Shown: positions 37,437-48,862 of the stretch, one piece after another
Position numbering within the stretch: position 1 is the first letter of the stretch
Layout: each line of letters opens with the position of its first letter
Made by a program: the position numbers and the translations under genes
Assembly: GCA_030544235.1 (NCBI GenBank)
Contig: CM060469.1
Coordinates: 12,575,517-12,639,516, forward strand
Direction: 5' to 3'
DNA: 64,000 bases
Origin: Lepturacanthus savala
Taxonomy: Eukaryota > Chordata > Actinopteri > Scombriformes > Trichiuridae
The notes under the pieces: generated by a model
What the model was told of the DNA's origin: nothing
The model's input: only the letters and a program-made list of their open reading frames with translations
Database searches by the model: none

Positions 37437-39401
37437 GCTGGTCCTGAGTGTAAAAGGTGGGAGAACGGGACAGGTATGGAAGAGGAAAGAAGAAAACATT
37501 ACATTATTCCTCAATCCCCGCCTCTCAAGTGAAAGACCTCAGCAGATAATCCTTCCTCCATCTAATGATCGCAGTATAGCATTTCCCCCTCCAATTATCC
37601 ACTGAGACGTATCCCCATGCAGAGAGGATAGAGGAGGACACATGTCGACTCGGAGCAGTTCGGGCCACCTGGCAGAGTGTCGAGCCCAGGTCTTTAATTA
37701 AAAAAAGCTGTGGGACAATGTGTCTCTGTGCTGGAGCCGTGCTCATGGAGAACAGATACCGGCTGGGTCTTGATCCGACGCACTGGAGACTGAAGCCCCA
37801 GGTAAGCAAAGAACAAACAGCGCTGGCTTTTGTTCATGAGCACAGGACCCAGCAGAGGGAAAACATATCGGCTACTTGATACAATTCACACACACACACA
37901 CACAGACTGACATTTTTATTTACTAATGCCGAGCCCACCTTGAATCATATAAATCTACGAAGTAGAGTTTGAACACAAGTGAAATGAATGAATCTCCTAA
38001 ACCAGCTATTAGTTTCAGATCTGCATGATTGGTCAGGAGATAAAGGGTCATATTGTTTTTCATGTCTTTCAAGAGCTTTCTTTTTTTTTTTTTTTTTTTT
38101 TTTTGGAGGGCGGTATCTGATCCTCAGTGTGCATGGATGAACGAACAAGGAAGCACAGGGGTGCATTATTACATAGTAGTCAGAACGAAATGTCTTTTTC
38201 CAGTGAGAGTATATACAGGAAATGAAATCTTTAAATCTTTCTATTTCTGTGTTCCGTCTCTTATGATTGATATCGCTGGAATGTCTAAAACAAATTTGAT
38301 ACACCTAATTTTACTTATGCAATACTACAGCAAATATATGCTAACTACATATTTATTAATGTTCTTCATCAGGCTGTAGTTTGATCACACAAAGTGTCAG
38401 AGTTCAAATTACATGATATTCTCAGATATTTCATGACTTCTACCCTGAAGCTGTTATAGTTGTCTGAGTCACACAGTCTGTATTTGGAGGAGACGCTCTC
38501 GTGTACCACCTGATTTCCAAAGCTAAATTTAGGCTACATGGTAAGATTAAATGGACAGTGGTGGACAACATTAGATTGACACAGCGGTCTACAAGATGTA
38601 ATACACCGTGGTCCACATCACTAGAGGTTTATTCAGATTCATAGTGCTGGGATCCAACAAACAACTGATTGATTTATCTTTAGGACTTAGTTCTACATTA
38701 CCAACATTTAAGTTAGTAGAGACCAATAATTATTAGTATCAAACAAAAATAATTATGGATGCTTGAACACAGTTTCACAGTGGTGAAATACAACAAACCA
38801 TACATTCCACATGCTCTATATCAAAAACACACAACACCATCACACAGGACTTGACTCACTCCAGTTTACATGCATGAATGAATCCTCTCAATAGTCAACA
38901 GTCAACACTTGACTGATGCTCTTCAAAGCCTCTGTGGTCTGCTGTCTGTCTCACTACATTAATATCATTTTATTAATGTCACATTCACTCACATGTTGCT
39001 ATGCTATGCTACACATAGCAAAGTGTTAGCCACATTAGCCGTGAATCACCTCCAGGTGTGTTGCAGTGAGCTGTAGAAGAGAATGTTATTAAGCTGTCCT
39101 CCATCTTTCTCCTCTTTGTGTTTTAATGCAGTCAAAGTGCACTGTTCCTACATTTATTAGCTAGCTAAATATGCACATATAAATAATAAAAACACCTTGA
39201 AGTTAACTTGACATTGACGCTTTCACGACCTCCGGCAACGCTACAGTTTGGCGCCTGAATTTTCAACCTAAAGGCTGAGCCCCTCTTGTGACATAGATAT
39301 TTAAATAATAATAAAAATGAATGAAATGGAAAATGAATAAGAAAATAAAAAATTAATAAACACAATGAACAGTTATGGAGAAAGCCGATATATCTTTTAG
39401 G

Positions 39402-39480
39402 GTTGAACGATTAATCGAAATTTGTATCAAAATCTCAATATGGACTATTGAAATTGGGTAATAAAAATAAAAAAGAGTTC
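39402..39480. mobile_element. hAT-like MITE fragment
   Basis: 'gggttgaacgattaatcgaa' followed by AT-rich sequence resembles the terminal region of a vertebrate non-autonomous DNA transposon family characterised by 'gattaatcg'. Only one end is recognisable, so the copy is truncated. Confidence 0.35.
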
Positions 39481-39609
39481 TCATCTATGATATCATCGGA
39501 AAATGAGGAGATAATGATATAAACTGTATAAAAATTGTGTTCAGGTAAGCCAGTTCAAACCAACTCATTCTCTGGCACCTTACACTTTACAACACCTGGT
39601 TCTTCCGCT

Positions 39610-39616
39610 GTAGTAG

Positions 39617-39651
<35 letters not shown>

Positions 39652-39900
39652 ATAGTAGTAATAGTAGCAGTAGTAGTAATACGCAAAATACTCTGATCCT
39701 TTACTTGAGTAAAAGCTGAAATACGACCATCAAAAATACTCAATTAAAAGTAATATTGCTGAAGATAAATCGTTACCTTTACTAAATAAAAGTACAGTAG
39801 TAGTAGCAGTAATAATAATAGTGATATTAGTAGTAGTGTTGTATTTGTAGTAATAGTAGTAGGAGTAGTAGTAGTTCTGAATACAATACTTGAATAAATG
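39610..39900. repeat. TAG trinucleotide repeats inside a degraded teleost repeat
   Basis: Runs of TAG and near variants occur at about 39,613-39,680 and again at 39,795-39,872. Between them is 'atcctttacttgagtaaaag', with more 'aaaagta' phrases. Such phrases are typical of the common fish repeat that also occurs at 49,277-49,742. This copy has no clear termini. Confidence 0.55.
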
Positions 39901-40043
39901 TGTTTTCTATTTTCAAAAGACTTTTAACTGATGTTATATTTGTAATATTACCACCACTAATATCGCAGGTGTTACGGCTAATTTCGTGCTTCGCCTGTTG
40001 GAGGACTACTGCCCCACAATGCATCTGGGCGATAATGTTTTGG

Positions 40044-40207
40044 TGACGTCACGTGTAGCTTGAAGCGAAAACAGCCAGTGGGTGGGCTGGGCTGCGGTGC
40101 TCTCGGCTTCTCCCATCGCAAATCACAGTAATACCATGATTTAAACTCCATATACGGACAAACGGACGTCGCATAATGACTTAGAAGCTGTGCTCCGTGT
40201 GTGCCAG
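40044..40207 (+). promoter_or_regulatory. acvr1l promoter and noncoding first exon
   Basis: A palindromic CRE (TGACGTCA, 40,044-40,051) overlaps an E-box (CACGTG, 40,050-40,055), followed by GC-richer sequence. A noncoding exon ends at 40,207 with a strong donor (CCAG|GTAGGT); the intron runs to the acceptor at 40,914. There is no TATA box, consistent with a broadly expressed receptor gene. The exact transcription start is unknown. Confidence 0.5.
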
Positions 40208-40925
40208 GTAGGTTTTTGTCTTGTATTGCTTACTTTGTGCCCGGCTACCAGGCTGCTGCTTTGTGCTGTACTGCAGCTAGCTTAGCTTAGCTCGAGCAGC
40301 AGCATCGGGCAGCCGTCTGTCTGCCTGGCGCCTCCGAGGCGCCTGTGTTCGGCCAATAAACCTGCTTGTTAAACGGCCTGTTGTCTACAGCAAACACTCA
40401 GGCCTCCGGTCTGTGGTGTTAACGAAGGAGGAGTTTCTGATAACGTTACTCTTTTATAGACTTAACGCAAAAAAACGGCGAATGTGACATTGAAATGTAA
40501 AGAGTTAGCTTCACGTCAGCTGTTGTAAATGCCACATTAGCCTGCAGAACAGCAACAAATGTTGGAGTCATCAGTAATAAATAGCTCATTTATTAACAGC
40601 TTTTAACCATATGGTTATATTGAGTGAAGATAAAGTAGTTTTCTTTTTTATCCATTAATGCAATTGAGCCCATGTGCTTTTTGTAGAAATGTTTTCAGTT
40701 TAAGCAATAAATAAAACAGTAATGTGTATAAATAAATCTCTGACAAAGATAAACTTAGGAGTCTTTATTAGTTAATATAAGTTGTTGCTTCCTTTGTGTC
40801 TGAGGCACTGGCAGAGATCATCCGTAAACACAGGGGGTAAATGTAATTATCCTCTTTGCAAGAGTGTACTCATTTGAACTATGTGGCTCCTCTTTCTCTC
40901 CTTCTGTCCCCCAGTGCACTGAAAC

Positions 40926-43900
40926 ATGGGTTGTTGCAGTGTCCACGTCCTCCTGCTGCTGCTCCTGCTGCAGGCACTGCAGACATCAGCTGAGGGTTCA
41001 GGTACTCTACTTAGTTGCCTTTGTGCTTTTTGTAAGAACACTTCGCAGATTGATGTCTCATCTGTTGTCTATGTGTGATGTGCAATCCCACCAAAAGATC
41101 ATGAGTTATTATCTCACTGGCAGCTGTTCATTTCTACTGACAAGCAATCACCCATGTCCATGACAGCAGGGTTGTCACGCATTGTCATTATACTCCAAGC
41201 GATTATTTGAGGTTGAGCAAAGGTTTATTCAGACAGTGACAATTGTTGCCATCTTGAGATACTGTGGACACAGGTGCCTCTACTGCTGTATAGTTGACCA
41301 GTGTGCAATTTCACACATCTGTTGTGCACTGTGGAACAGCGGGAGAGTATGATAACCTCCTGTCATCTCTTCTACAGATGGACAGTTGGTGTGTCTGTGC
41401 GATAGCCCCAAATGCCTCCAGGAAGCCCAGTGCCACGGTACCCGGTGCTTCTCCTCCGTCAAAGTGGGCAGCGGTGGGGTGGTGTTTGAACATGGCTGCT
41501 TGAAAGGGCAGGAGAAAATCCAGTTGCATTGCTCCACGGCTCCATCCTCACTACAGGCCATTTTTTGCTGCAATCAGGACATGTGTAATGGCAACACCAC
41601 AAGGAGCTATCTGACATCTCTGCTGCCATCAGGTGCATACAACATAGAAATTAACATGAAAAGAACAAGCCAAAATGTGTTCAGTGTCTGTACATAAATT
41701 ACACTATTGCACTATGCACTATTCTAATTTTCCTTTTCCTCCAATGTGAATCTATCTCTTGTTTACTCTCACCTGCAGTCCCAGAAGGCGAGCCGGTGCG
41801 GTATCGTGTAGAGATGCTGGCTCTCTTTGTACTTGGTCCCGTGGTGGTTCTGGCTCTGCTGTCTGTAGTATCCGTGTTGGCCTGCAGAAGGCTCCACCAC
41901 GGCCGTCTGCAGAGGCTGCAGGAGTTTGACACTGAGCAAGGAGCCATAGACGGCCTCATCACCTCCAATGTGGGAGACAGCACTTTAGCTGTAAGAACAG
42001 CTGACGTTCCTGTTGAAAGCTTGAAATAATTTGGAAATGTGGTTATTTCAGTTCATTAGGGAATCTGACGAAAGTCCTGATTATTTAATTAATCAAAATA
42101 AATTACTTTCATTGATGTTAATAATGGCCAAAGATTGTTTTTATGCTTTCATATTTACTTCTTTTTAAAAATAAATGCAACGACTTTTCCATTATGGGAC
42201 AATTAAATAGTTCATCCAAACAAGAGCTGTGCCTAATTTTTAGTTAACCTTTATAAAATTGAAAATCTTTGGCATTTAGCTCTCAAGTTGAATTAATTGA
42301 CCGTAGTTTTAAACCCATTATTATAATGTTTTCATCGTAACCATTTTCACAGCTGTTATTTCCAGCTGGTTTTACCTTAACAAGGCCCATAATAGCTGTA
42401 GAATATGGAAAAAAATGTAACTAAACTGATATCTGTCTATACACAGGACCTGTTGGACCACTCGTGTACTTCAGGAAGTGGCTCCGGTCTTCCCTTCCTC
42501 GTCCAGAGAACCGTGGCCAGGCAGATCAGTCTGATGGAGTGTGTAGGTAAGTACCACAAACCACAGTAACCATGCCATCTGCAGATAAACACACCGATGT
42601 TTTCAATAAAAGTCTCTGCCAGTCTGAAGAAACTCTTACATTTGAGACGCTGAAACAAGGGAATGTTTGTCATTTTTGCCTAAGAAGGACTGAAACGATT
42701 GATCAGATATCGAATGACTAATAAATCATTCAAACATGAATTTATAAGTAATCTGGAGCACAGAACACCAAGACGATTCATAATAGTCAGGACAAAGACG
42801 CCAACTCAGCCGTTTATCTCCGTCTGTGTCAGTCACATCACATGCAGACTGCAGTCCTTCACGCTCTGGTTCAATTTGCTGTTCATATCAGTTCTTTTGA
42901 GTGACTGCACATATCTACTCGAGAATGTAACCTCCATAAAGATACAAATCTGACAGCATGTTAAGTGGATGAAGACAGTAACAATAATAATAGTTCACAT
43001 CATTTTTAAAACTGTCAAAACAAGAGTTATCGCTCCATTTTTCTTTCCGTTTCTGGGTTGTTGACCGCGCCATTCAAGATTAACACACTTGCGTGAGTTT
43101 GGTGATGTAAGATTTACTCATTGTCATGGCAACTCTCAAATTTCAATTTGAGTTTTCAAATAAAAGTATGTAGGTCACATGCCTTGGGATCCCGTTTTGT
43201 GCTACGCTGCCATACAAATGCAGTTTTGCCAGTTTGGAATTGGAAAAGCATGTCTTTGTGTAGCGTTGATGTGGAAACACCAGATCTGTGTCAGGGAAAA
43301 TATGCTCAGAGATCCTCAGAAGCAGGATGAATGTAGCTCAAAAGCAGAATGCCATCTTTAAAGTATTTCTTAATTTAAAGTAAGCTCATATTTATATACA
43401 TTTATTCTGACTTCCTATGTTATATCTTAATCTGACCTTTTCTCATCTCAAGGAAAGGGAAGGTATGGAGAGGTGTGGCGGGGCCAGTGGCAGGGGGAGA
43501 ATGTGGCCGTTAAAATCTTCTCCTCAAGAGATGAGAAATCCTGGTTCAGAGAGACTGAGATCTACAATACAGTGCTGCTAAGACATGAAAACATACTGGG
43601 TGAGTCTGTCGCAGATAGAAATGTCAGGTGCAAAGCAAGAAAAGATTGATTTTAGAAAGAAAAAATCAGAAGAAAGGTCTTTTTTTTCTGTTAAGTATTT
43701 TGGTTTTAAAGTTCTTTTAAGCTACCATCTGACTGATTCATTTAAACAGATAAAGGGAAGGAATAGTAAAATAACACCTCTGCATCATAATCGATATTAA
43801 TGCTATTATCCAGCAAACAAGCCCTGTAATAAATGTCTTTTAATAAACTAATGTATTTCTCTCTCTCTCCTTCCAGGCTTCATGGCATCCGACATGACTT

Positions 43901-46298
43901 CTCGAAACTCCAGCACCCAGCTGTGGCTCATCACCCATTACCACGAAAACGGCTCTCTTTACGACTACCTGCAGCGGGTTGCCGTGGAGACGTCCGAGGG
44001 CTTGGCCATGGCGGCGTCGATAGCATGCGGCCTGGTGCACCTGCACACGGAGATCTTCGGCACCGAGGGGAAACCGGCCATCGCACACAGAGACCTGAAA
44101 AGCAAAAACATCCTCGTCACGAAGGAGCTGCGCTGCTGCATCGCCGACCTGGGTCAGTCATTTAACGACTCTATGCGTCTCTAAACGTCTTTATCCAATA
44201 TTTATACAGACATCACTGAAAACATCAGTATCCTTTCACCTTTTTTAAAAAAAAAGCCCAAAAAAAGCATTTAATTTTCTCTGTGTTAAATTGAAACTGA
44301 CATTCTTTATTTTGCATTGAATAAAACCGAAACATTGAGTTACAACTTAAAAATATGTGAAATAATAAAAACATATAATAAGCATGGCCAAAAATATTGG
44401 AAGCACCCACCCTTCTTGAGCAAACCGCTCCAGTTTTCAGGTCTGACGGGTGCTGCCTCCCACCTGCAGGTTTCATCTCTTTCCGCAGATGTTTATTAGG
44501 ATTCAGATCACGACTCCAGCCGACCACTTCAGAACAGTCCGATGTTTTCCTCTCATCCACTCCTGGCTGCTATTTGGTGTATTTTAGGGCTTATTATCCT
44601 GTTGAAAGACTCAACAACAGCTTTCTGACACTAGGCTGTATGCTTCCCTCCAAAACACCTGACGTCATTGTGCTGTGCACAGATTGTAGTTATCTCTGTG
44701 CCGGAGGCAGCAAATCCAAAGTGGGTGGTGTCTTTTCTTTAAAGGCTTCATTTCATAGAATTAGTGTGATTTATCAAAAAGCTCTAATTTAGTTTCATCT
44801 GTCCAAAGCACTTTCTCCCAGAAAGACCAGTTTGTCAACATGCTTTTTTTTGTGTGTGTCTTGTGTCCACCGTTAGAAGTGGGCTCTTCTACCACCGAGC
44901 CCATTTTCATTCAGACAGCAACACAGTGTGACTTGAAAACTATTGTGCCCGGCTTGATCTTTAAGATCAGCTTGGATCTGTATCGACGTTTTCCTTTTGT
45001 TCTTTCTCGACCTTTCGAGCAATCTTTCTGTTCAATCTCTGGGCCAATTTTCCTCTCGCGACCACGTCCAGGGATGTTGGCTGCAGTTCCTTGGGCCTTG
45101 AACTTCTTGATAATATTGGCAGCAGCGGTCACAGGAACCGTAACCTTTATGTTGATCATGCTTGGATATTTTTTTTTTTTTGTAATCCCTTCAGACCACT
45201 TCCTGTGTTCAATATGATACACAAAACGTCAGAATGAGGTTGGTTGCATGAGTAAATAAAGAAACTGCATGCTTTTTGTGATTGTCATATTGTTGGATGA
45301 GATAAATCAGTTTATCGGTTTTTGAACCAATCTAGACCTGTGGGACATGTCAGCATTTGTGCCCACTTCACAAAACCTTTTTTTTTTTGATATCATGATT
45401 TAATAACCTATGTGTGTATGTTACAGGGCTGGCTGTGACCCACTCCCAGGCAGACAACCTGCTGGATGTGGGCAACAACCCAAAGGTGGGCACCAAGCGC
45501 TACATGGCGCCTGAGGTGCTGGACGAGACGATTCAGACCGACTGCTTCGACGCCTATAAGAGAGTGGACATCTGGGCCTTCGGGCTGGTGCTGTGGGAGA
45601 TCGCGAGACGCACGTACAGCAACGGTGAGCGTGAGCCTCCGGCGCACTTTCCGGACTCGGCAGGACACAGTCACGATACAAGGGCACCCGCTCGAAGCGG
45701 TTGTGTCGCTCGTCTATTTTCCATTCATTTCTCTGCCAACTCAATTTTCCAGGTATCGTCGAGGAGTACAAGCCTCCGTTCTATGATCAGGTGCCAAACG
45801 ACCCCAGCTTTGAGGACATGAGGAAGGTGGTGTGTGTGGAGCAGCAGAGGCCTTTCATTCCCAATCGCTGGTTCTCTGATCCGGTGAGTAATGGTCACAT
45901 TAATTTCCCCTCGTTAAAGAAACAATCACGTCAAACCACACTCAGCGAGCAAAACACCCACCACAGCGATTAACGGCCAAATGTTTTGGCCGCTGTGGGA
46001 TCTGGTTTACTGGCAGGTTGCCCTTTAAGAAGCATAACTGATTTGAACGCCGCCATTGCTCTTACACATCTGAAAGCTCTTTGCAGTTACGGTGTTGGCG
46101 GCGGGGCTGTCCGCTATCTGTGAGGGTATCGCTGCCCGTTATTTAACCTGCTCCTTTCCCTCTCAGACTCTATCGGCTCTGGTGAAACTGATGAAGGAGT
46201 GCTGGTACCAGAACCCGTCCGCCAGGCTGACGGCGCTGCGCATCAAGAAGACCCTGGACAAGATTCACAGCTCCCTGGAGAAGGGCAAGGAGTCATGA
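40926..46298 (+). CDS. acvr1l: Type I BMP/activin receptor Ser/Thr kinase, ALK2/ALK8 class
   Basis: Nine coding exons: 40926-41001, 41378-41632, 41779-41990, 42447-42546, 43453-43599, 43877-44152, 45427-45624, 45753-45883 and 46167-46298. All are in phase and give 508 aa. The ATG lies 12 nt into the second exon and opens a Leu-rich signal peptide (1 to about 22). The cysteine-rich ectodomain (about 29-105) ends in the family box CCNQDMCN. One membrane helix spans about 122-145. The GS box TSGSGSG is at 189-195. The kinase has a glycine loop at 215-220, Lys235, Glu248, HRD Asp336 and DLG Asp354. Numbering of the GS box and kinase coincides with human ACVR1 (509 aa). It binds BMP-type ligands with a type II receptor and phosphorylates Smad1/5/8. 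Fish Alk8 (acvr1l) is the best guess; acvr1 or, less likely, acvrl1 (ALK1) are alternatives. Confidence 0.92.
44385..45240 (-). mobile_element. Degraded Tc1-like element, antisense in acvr1l intron
   Basis: The minus strand carries broken pieces of a Tc1 transposase. These are an N-terminal helix-turn-helix segment (NIIKKFKAQGTAANIPGRGR, about 45,056-45,115) and, further downstream, a fragment with DLNPNKHLRKEMK (about 44,470-44,510) that recalls the SPDLNPIENLW motif. Frames are disrupted and much of the catalytic region is missing, so it is not functional. The left edge 'ggccaaaaatattggaagcaccc' resembles the terminal repeat of this teleost family; the right terminus is unclear. It lies wholly within the intron between 44,152 and 45,427. 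Confidence 0.75.
45963..45997. repeat. Imperfect hairpin in acvr1l intron
   Basis: CGGCCAAA and TTTGGCCG pair across a 3-nt loop (45,974-45,992), and an outer ACAG/CTGT stem pairs across a one-sided bulge. No function is known. Confidence 0.4.
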
Positions 46299-46544
46299 GA
46301 GGGAGAGGCAGCCGCCTGATGTCTGGGCTCGGCTCAGAGAAGAGTAAAAGGACGATAACAGGGGACGGGACAGCCAGAGGAAAGAGTTTAAGTCTAATTT
46401 TTCTCTTGCTCTCACACTTTCTCTTCCCTCCTCTCTGTGGATGCCTTCCACCACTATCCCTCTCTCTCTCTCTGACTTGAAGCCCACACAGACGTTTGGA
46501 CATGTCCTCTTTTGAATAAGCCAGCCTTCACTATGGGACATGAA

Positions 46545-46570
46545 TCAGTTGCCAATGCATTGGCAACTGA
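46545..46570. repeat. Perfect 26-bp palindrome in the acvr1l 3' UTR
   Basis: The 13-nt half TCAGTTGCCAATG is followed directly by its exact reverse complement with no spacer. It includes two inverted CCAAT motifs and a central ATGCAT. Confidence 0.85.
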
Positions 46571-47580
46571 CCTGGACTGTGGACTGTTACTGAGTGTGAA
46601 GAACATGGACGACATATTGTAGTACCCCATCCCAACGCTTAACGCCCATTTAAGACTGCTCTGGGCCCGGCCTTCGTAAACACACATTTACTCCAAACGT
46701 ACCGAGAGTCTCTTACAATTTAATTTTCCAATCCTCATCACTGTTTGGTTGCAGCAATCTGCTCAGAGACAATCAGAAGTTTCACTCATTTAGCTTTATT
46801 AGAACATGCCAACCGTCGCCACAAACACACTACAAACACCAATACGTTCACTTACAAAGGAAAAGAGCCAATAGAATCAAAAGTGTTTTTAAAACTTTAT
46901 AAAACATAGTGTGATATTTATGTTTTAAATCTCCACTGCTACCACACTACTGAGGTTATGTAAGACTGTATACATATATAAGCATTTACTCTTACTGGAC
47001 TTTCTATACCCATATCGTCATTATTGGAGCTAGTAGGAAAACGATTTGCGGGAAAAGGTAGGAAAATTATTACCGTCGAGCTTTGAAAACAAAACAAAAA
47101 AAAAAAAACAGGACGAAACATTACAGATACGTGTTTATCCTGGTGGTTCATGGAGTAGACGCACAGTAAGTACCTGCCAATAGGAATTAGTCTGTATCTT
47201 ATAATAAGAACATGAATTGAATTGATCCTCTCTGCCTAGCATACTTCATAAACTCACTGGCTGATTTTAAAAGGAAAAAAAGAAGTGCTAGGAGAGAGGA
47301 ATCAAGAAACTTGTTTATAGTAGAGCTGACTTTTTTTTTTTTTAATAATGGAGGTGAGGTCTTTTTTTGTGAGCCAGCTGGGCCTCCATCTACTCCTCTC
47401 GTCTCCCGTCTCATACCACACTGTACGAGCTGCCGGCATAATGAAAAACAAAACACCTCCATCTTCATTCGGTTTTCTTCATGATTCATTTTAAACTGTT
47501 GACGTTGCCTAGGTGTGCGGTTACAAATGTTCACAAATGCTGGTTTTGTTTTGAGAAAACAAATGTTGCTTTTTATATGT

Positions 47581-47586
47581 AATAAA
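47581..47586 (+). terminator. Putative poly(A) signal of acvr1l
   Basis: AATAAA about 1.28 kb after the stop codon, the first canonical hexamer I see downstream on this strand. Confidence 0.5.
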
Positions 47587-47600
47587 ACATTTACTGCACT

Positions 47601-48507
47601 TGTGCCTAATTATTAGCCCACTCGTGTTTTGATTTAAGTAAAAACCCAAAAAATAGATTTCTACAAATACAAATGTTCGCATTGCAGCCGTGACCCCATG
47701 TAGTAGTCAAAGTAGAGGTAAATGCAGAACATGTGGGCTCTGACAGAAACATCTGTCCACCAGACGTGTTTACAGTTTTTAACCAGACAGATGTTTACAG
47801 TGTTTACACAACAAGCCCCAAGGATTCTGTCACTTTCTTATTCACCTCCTGCCTCCTAGTGGCTACAAGTAGGCGCAACACTTAACAGATGGTCAGGACC
47901 GTTCCTGGCTTCCTCTCGGCAGGACTGAAAAACACAGGAGTCTGCCTATAACAGAGGGTACTTACGATATCTAATTAGTTGGATATTCTGTGGCACAAGG
48001 ATTGGATCAGACTTGGTGCAAGTAGCAGAGGTAGTTTGTGTTTAGAGAAAAAAAAAACCCAAAACAATGCTGTTGCCTTTTTTCAATTTAAAATTAATTT
48101 AGTATTGCAGCATTTATGCTGTTCTTGTTTCGAACCGGATCACGACACATGAGTCAACAAGCTAGTCTGGTGCCAAAGAGATAGAACATGGTCGAGTAAA
48201 TAGTTTAATTTAAATATATTTGTCTTATAATGTAACCTTTGCAGATGCTTTCTCATCTTTTGCTACTGTTACCTCCCAGTGTTAAACTCAGTGATTAGGA
48301 ATACTTCACAATTTGTGTAGTAAAGTGACATTCAATGCAGACTTCATAAGATAATAATGAAATATTTACAAAGGCTGGAGAGATTAATGTTATTCAGGTT
48401 ACGTTCTGTCTATTTGGCTCTGGACTAGACCGTTGACTCAGATGTGATGTGATCAGGCAAGACGTTTGGAACAAAAAACAGCAATGCTGCTTTGCGATTG
48501 TTGGACT
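47601..48507. other. Convergent intergenic region
   Basis: AT-rich sequence between the 3' ends of acvr1l and d2hgdh. I see no exon, obvious transposon terminus or notable simple repeat in it. Confidence 0.6.
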
Positions 48508-48513
48508 TTTATT
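48508..48513 (-). terminator. Putative poly(A) signal of d2hgdh
   Basis: AATAAA on the minus strand about 350 nt beyond the d2hgdh stop codon. This gives a plausible short 3' UTR. Confidence 0.45.
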
Positions 48514-48862
48514 TTGACAAGATGTCATCGTTCTGTCTTCCACATTCGTGAAAGGTTTGGTATGAATGTTGAATCGTCTCATGAAACAGTCATGAATGCT
48601 TGATATGCAGTTTATGACAGCTGCTATCAATGTGTTATGAACTCACCCGTCGAGTAAAGTGTTACCATTTGGATAAATTAACAAGAAAATGGAGAAAATT
48701 GACAACGTTCAGCGTTTGTGGCTGGTTCAGGCACAAAAAAAAAAAAAGAAAAATAAATACAATTTTATAGGTCTATCTAATTTTACCTGCATCAGCGTTA
48801 CATACATTACCTTCTAGAGCCTTAAAAAACATGGCTACATGAAAACTTCCCGACACTGAGGG

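Larger units (their letters stand above)
37440..40030. other. Divergent intergenic region between otomp and acvr1l
   Basis: This separates the two 5' ends. It contains a CA tract (37,888-37,905), a T homopolymer (about 38,080-38,104), AT-rich unique DNA, and repeat debris from about 39,400 on. No coding exon is supported. It should hold upstream regulatory DNA of both genes, though I cannot point to specific elements beyond the core promoter motifs. Confidence 0.6.
46299..47600 (+). other. Probable acvr1l 3' UTR
   Basis: The sequence from the stop codon to the first canonical AATAAA (47,581-47,586) contains no competing exon and is taken as 3' UTR (about 1.3 kb). It includes a 26-bp perfect palindrome at 46,545-46,570 and, near 46,459, a short CT run. 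Confidence 0.5.

Noticed and set aside
43840..44165. Overlapping frames on both strands at the acvr1l kinase exon
   Set aside because: Shadows of the exon 43,877-44,152, which encodes the kinase HRD and DLG motifs in the correct phase.
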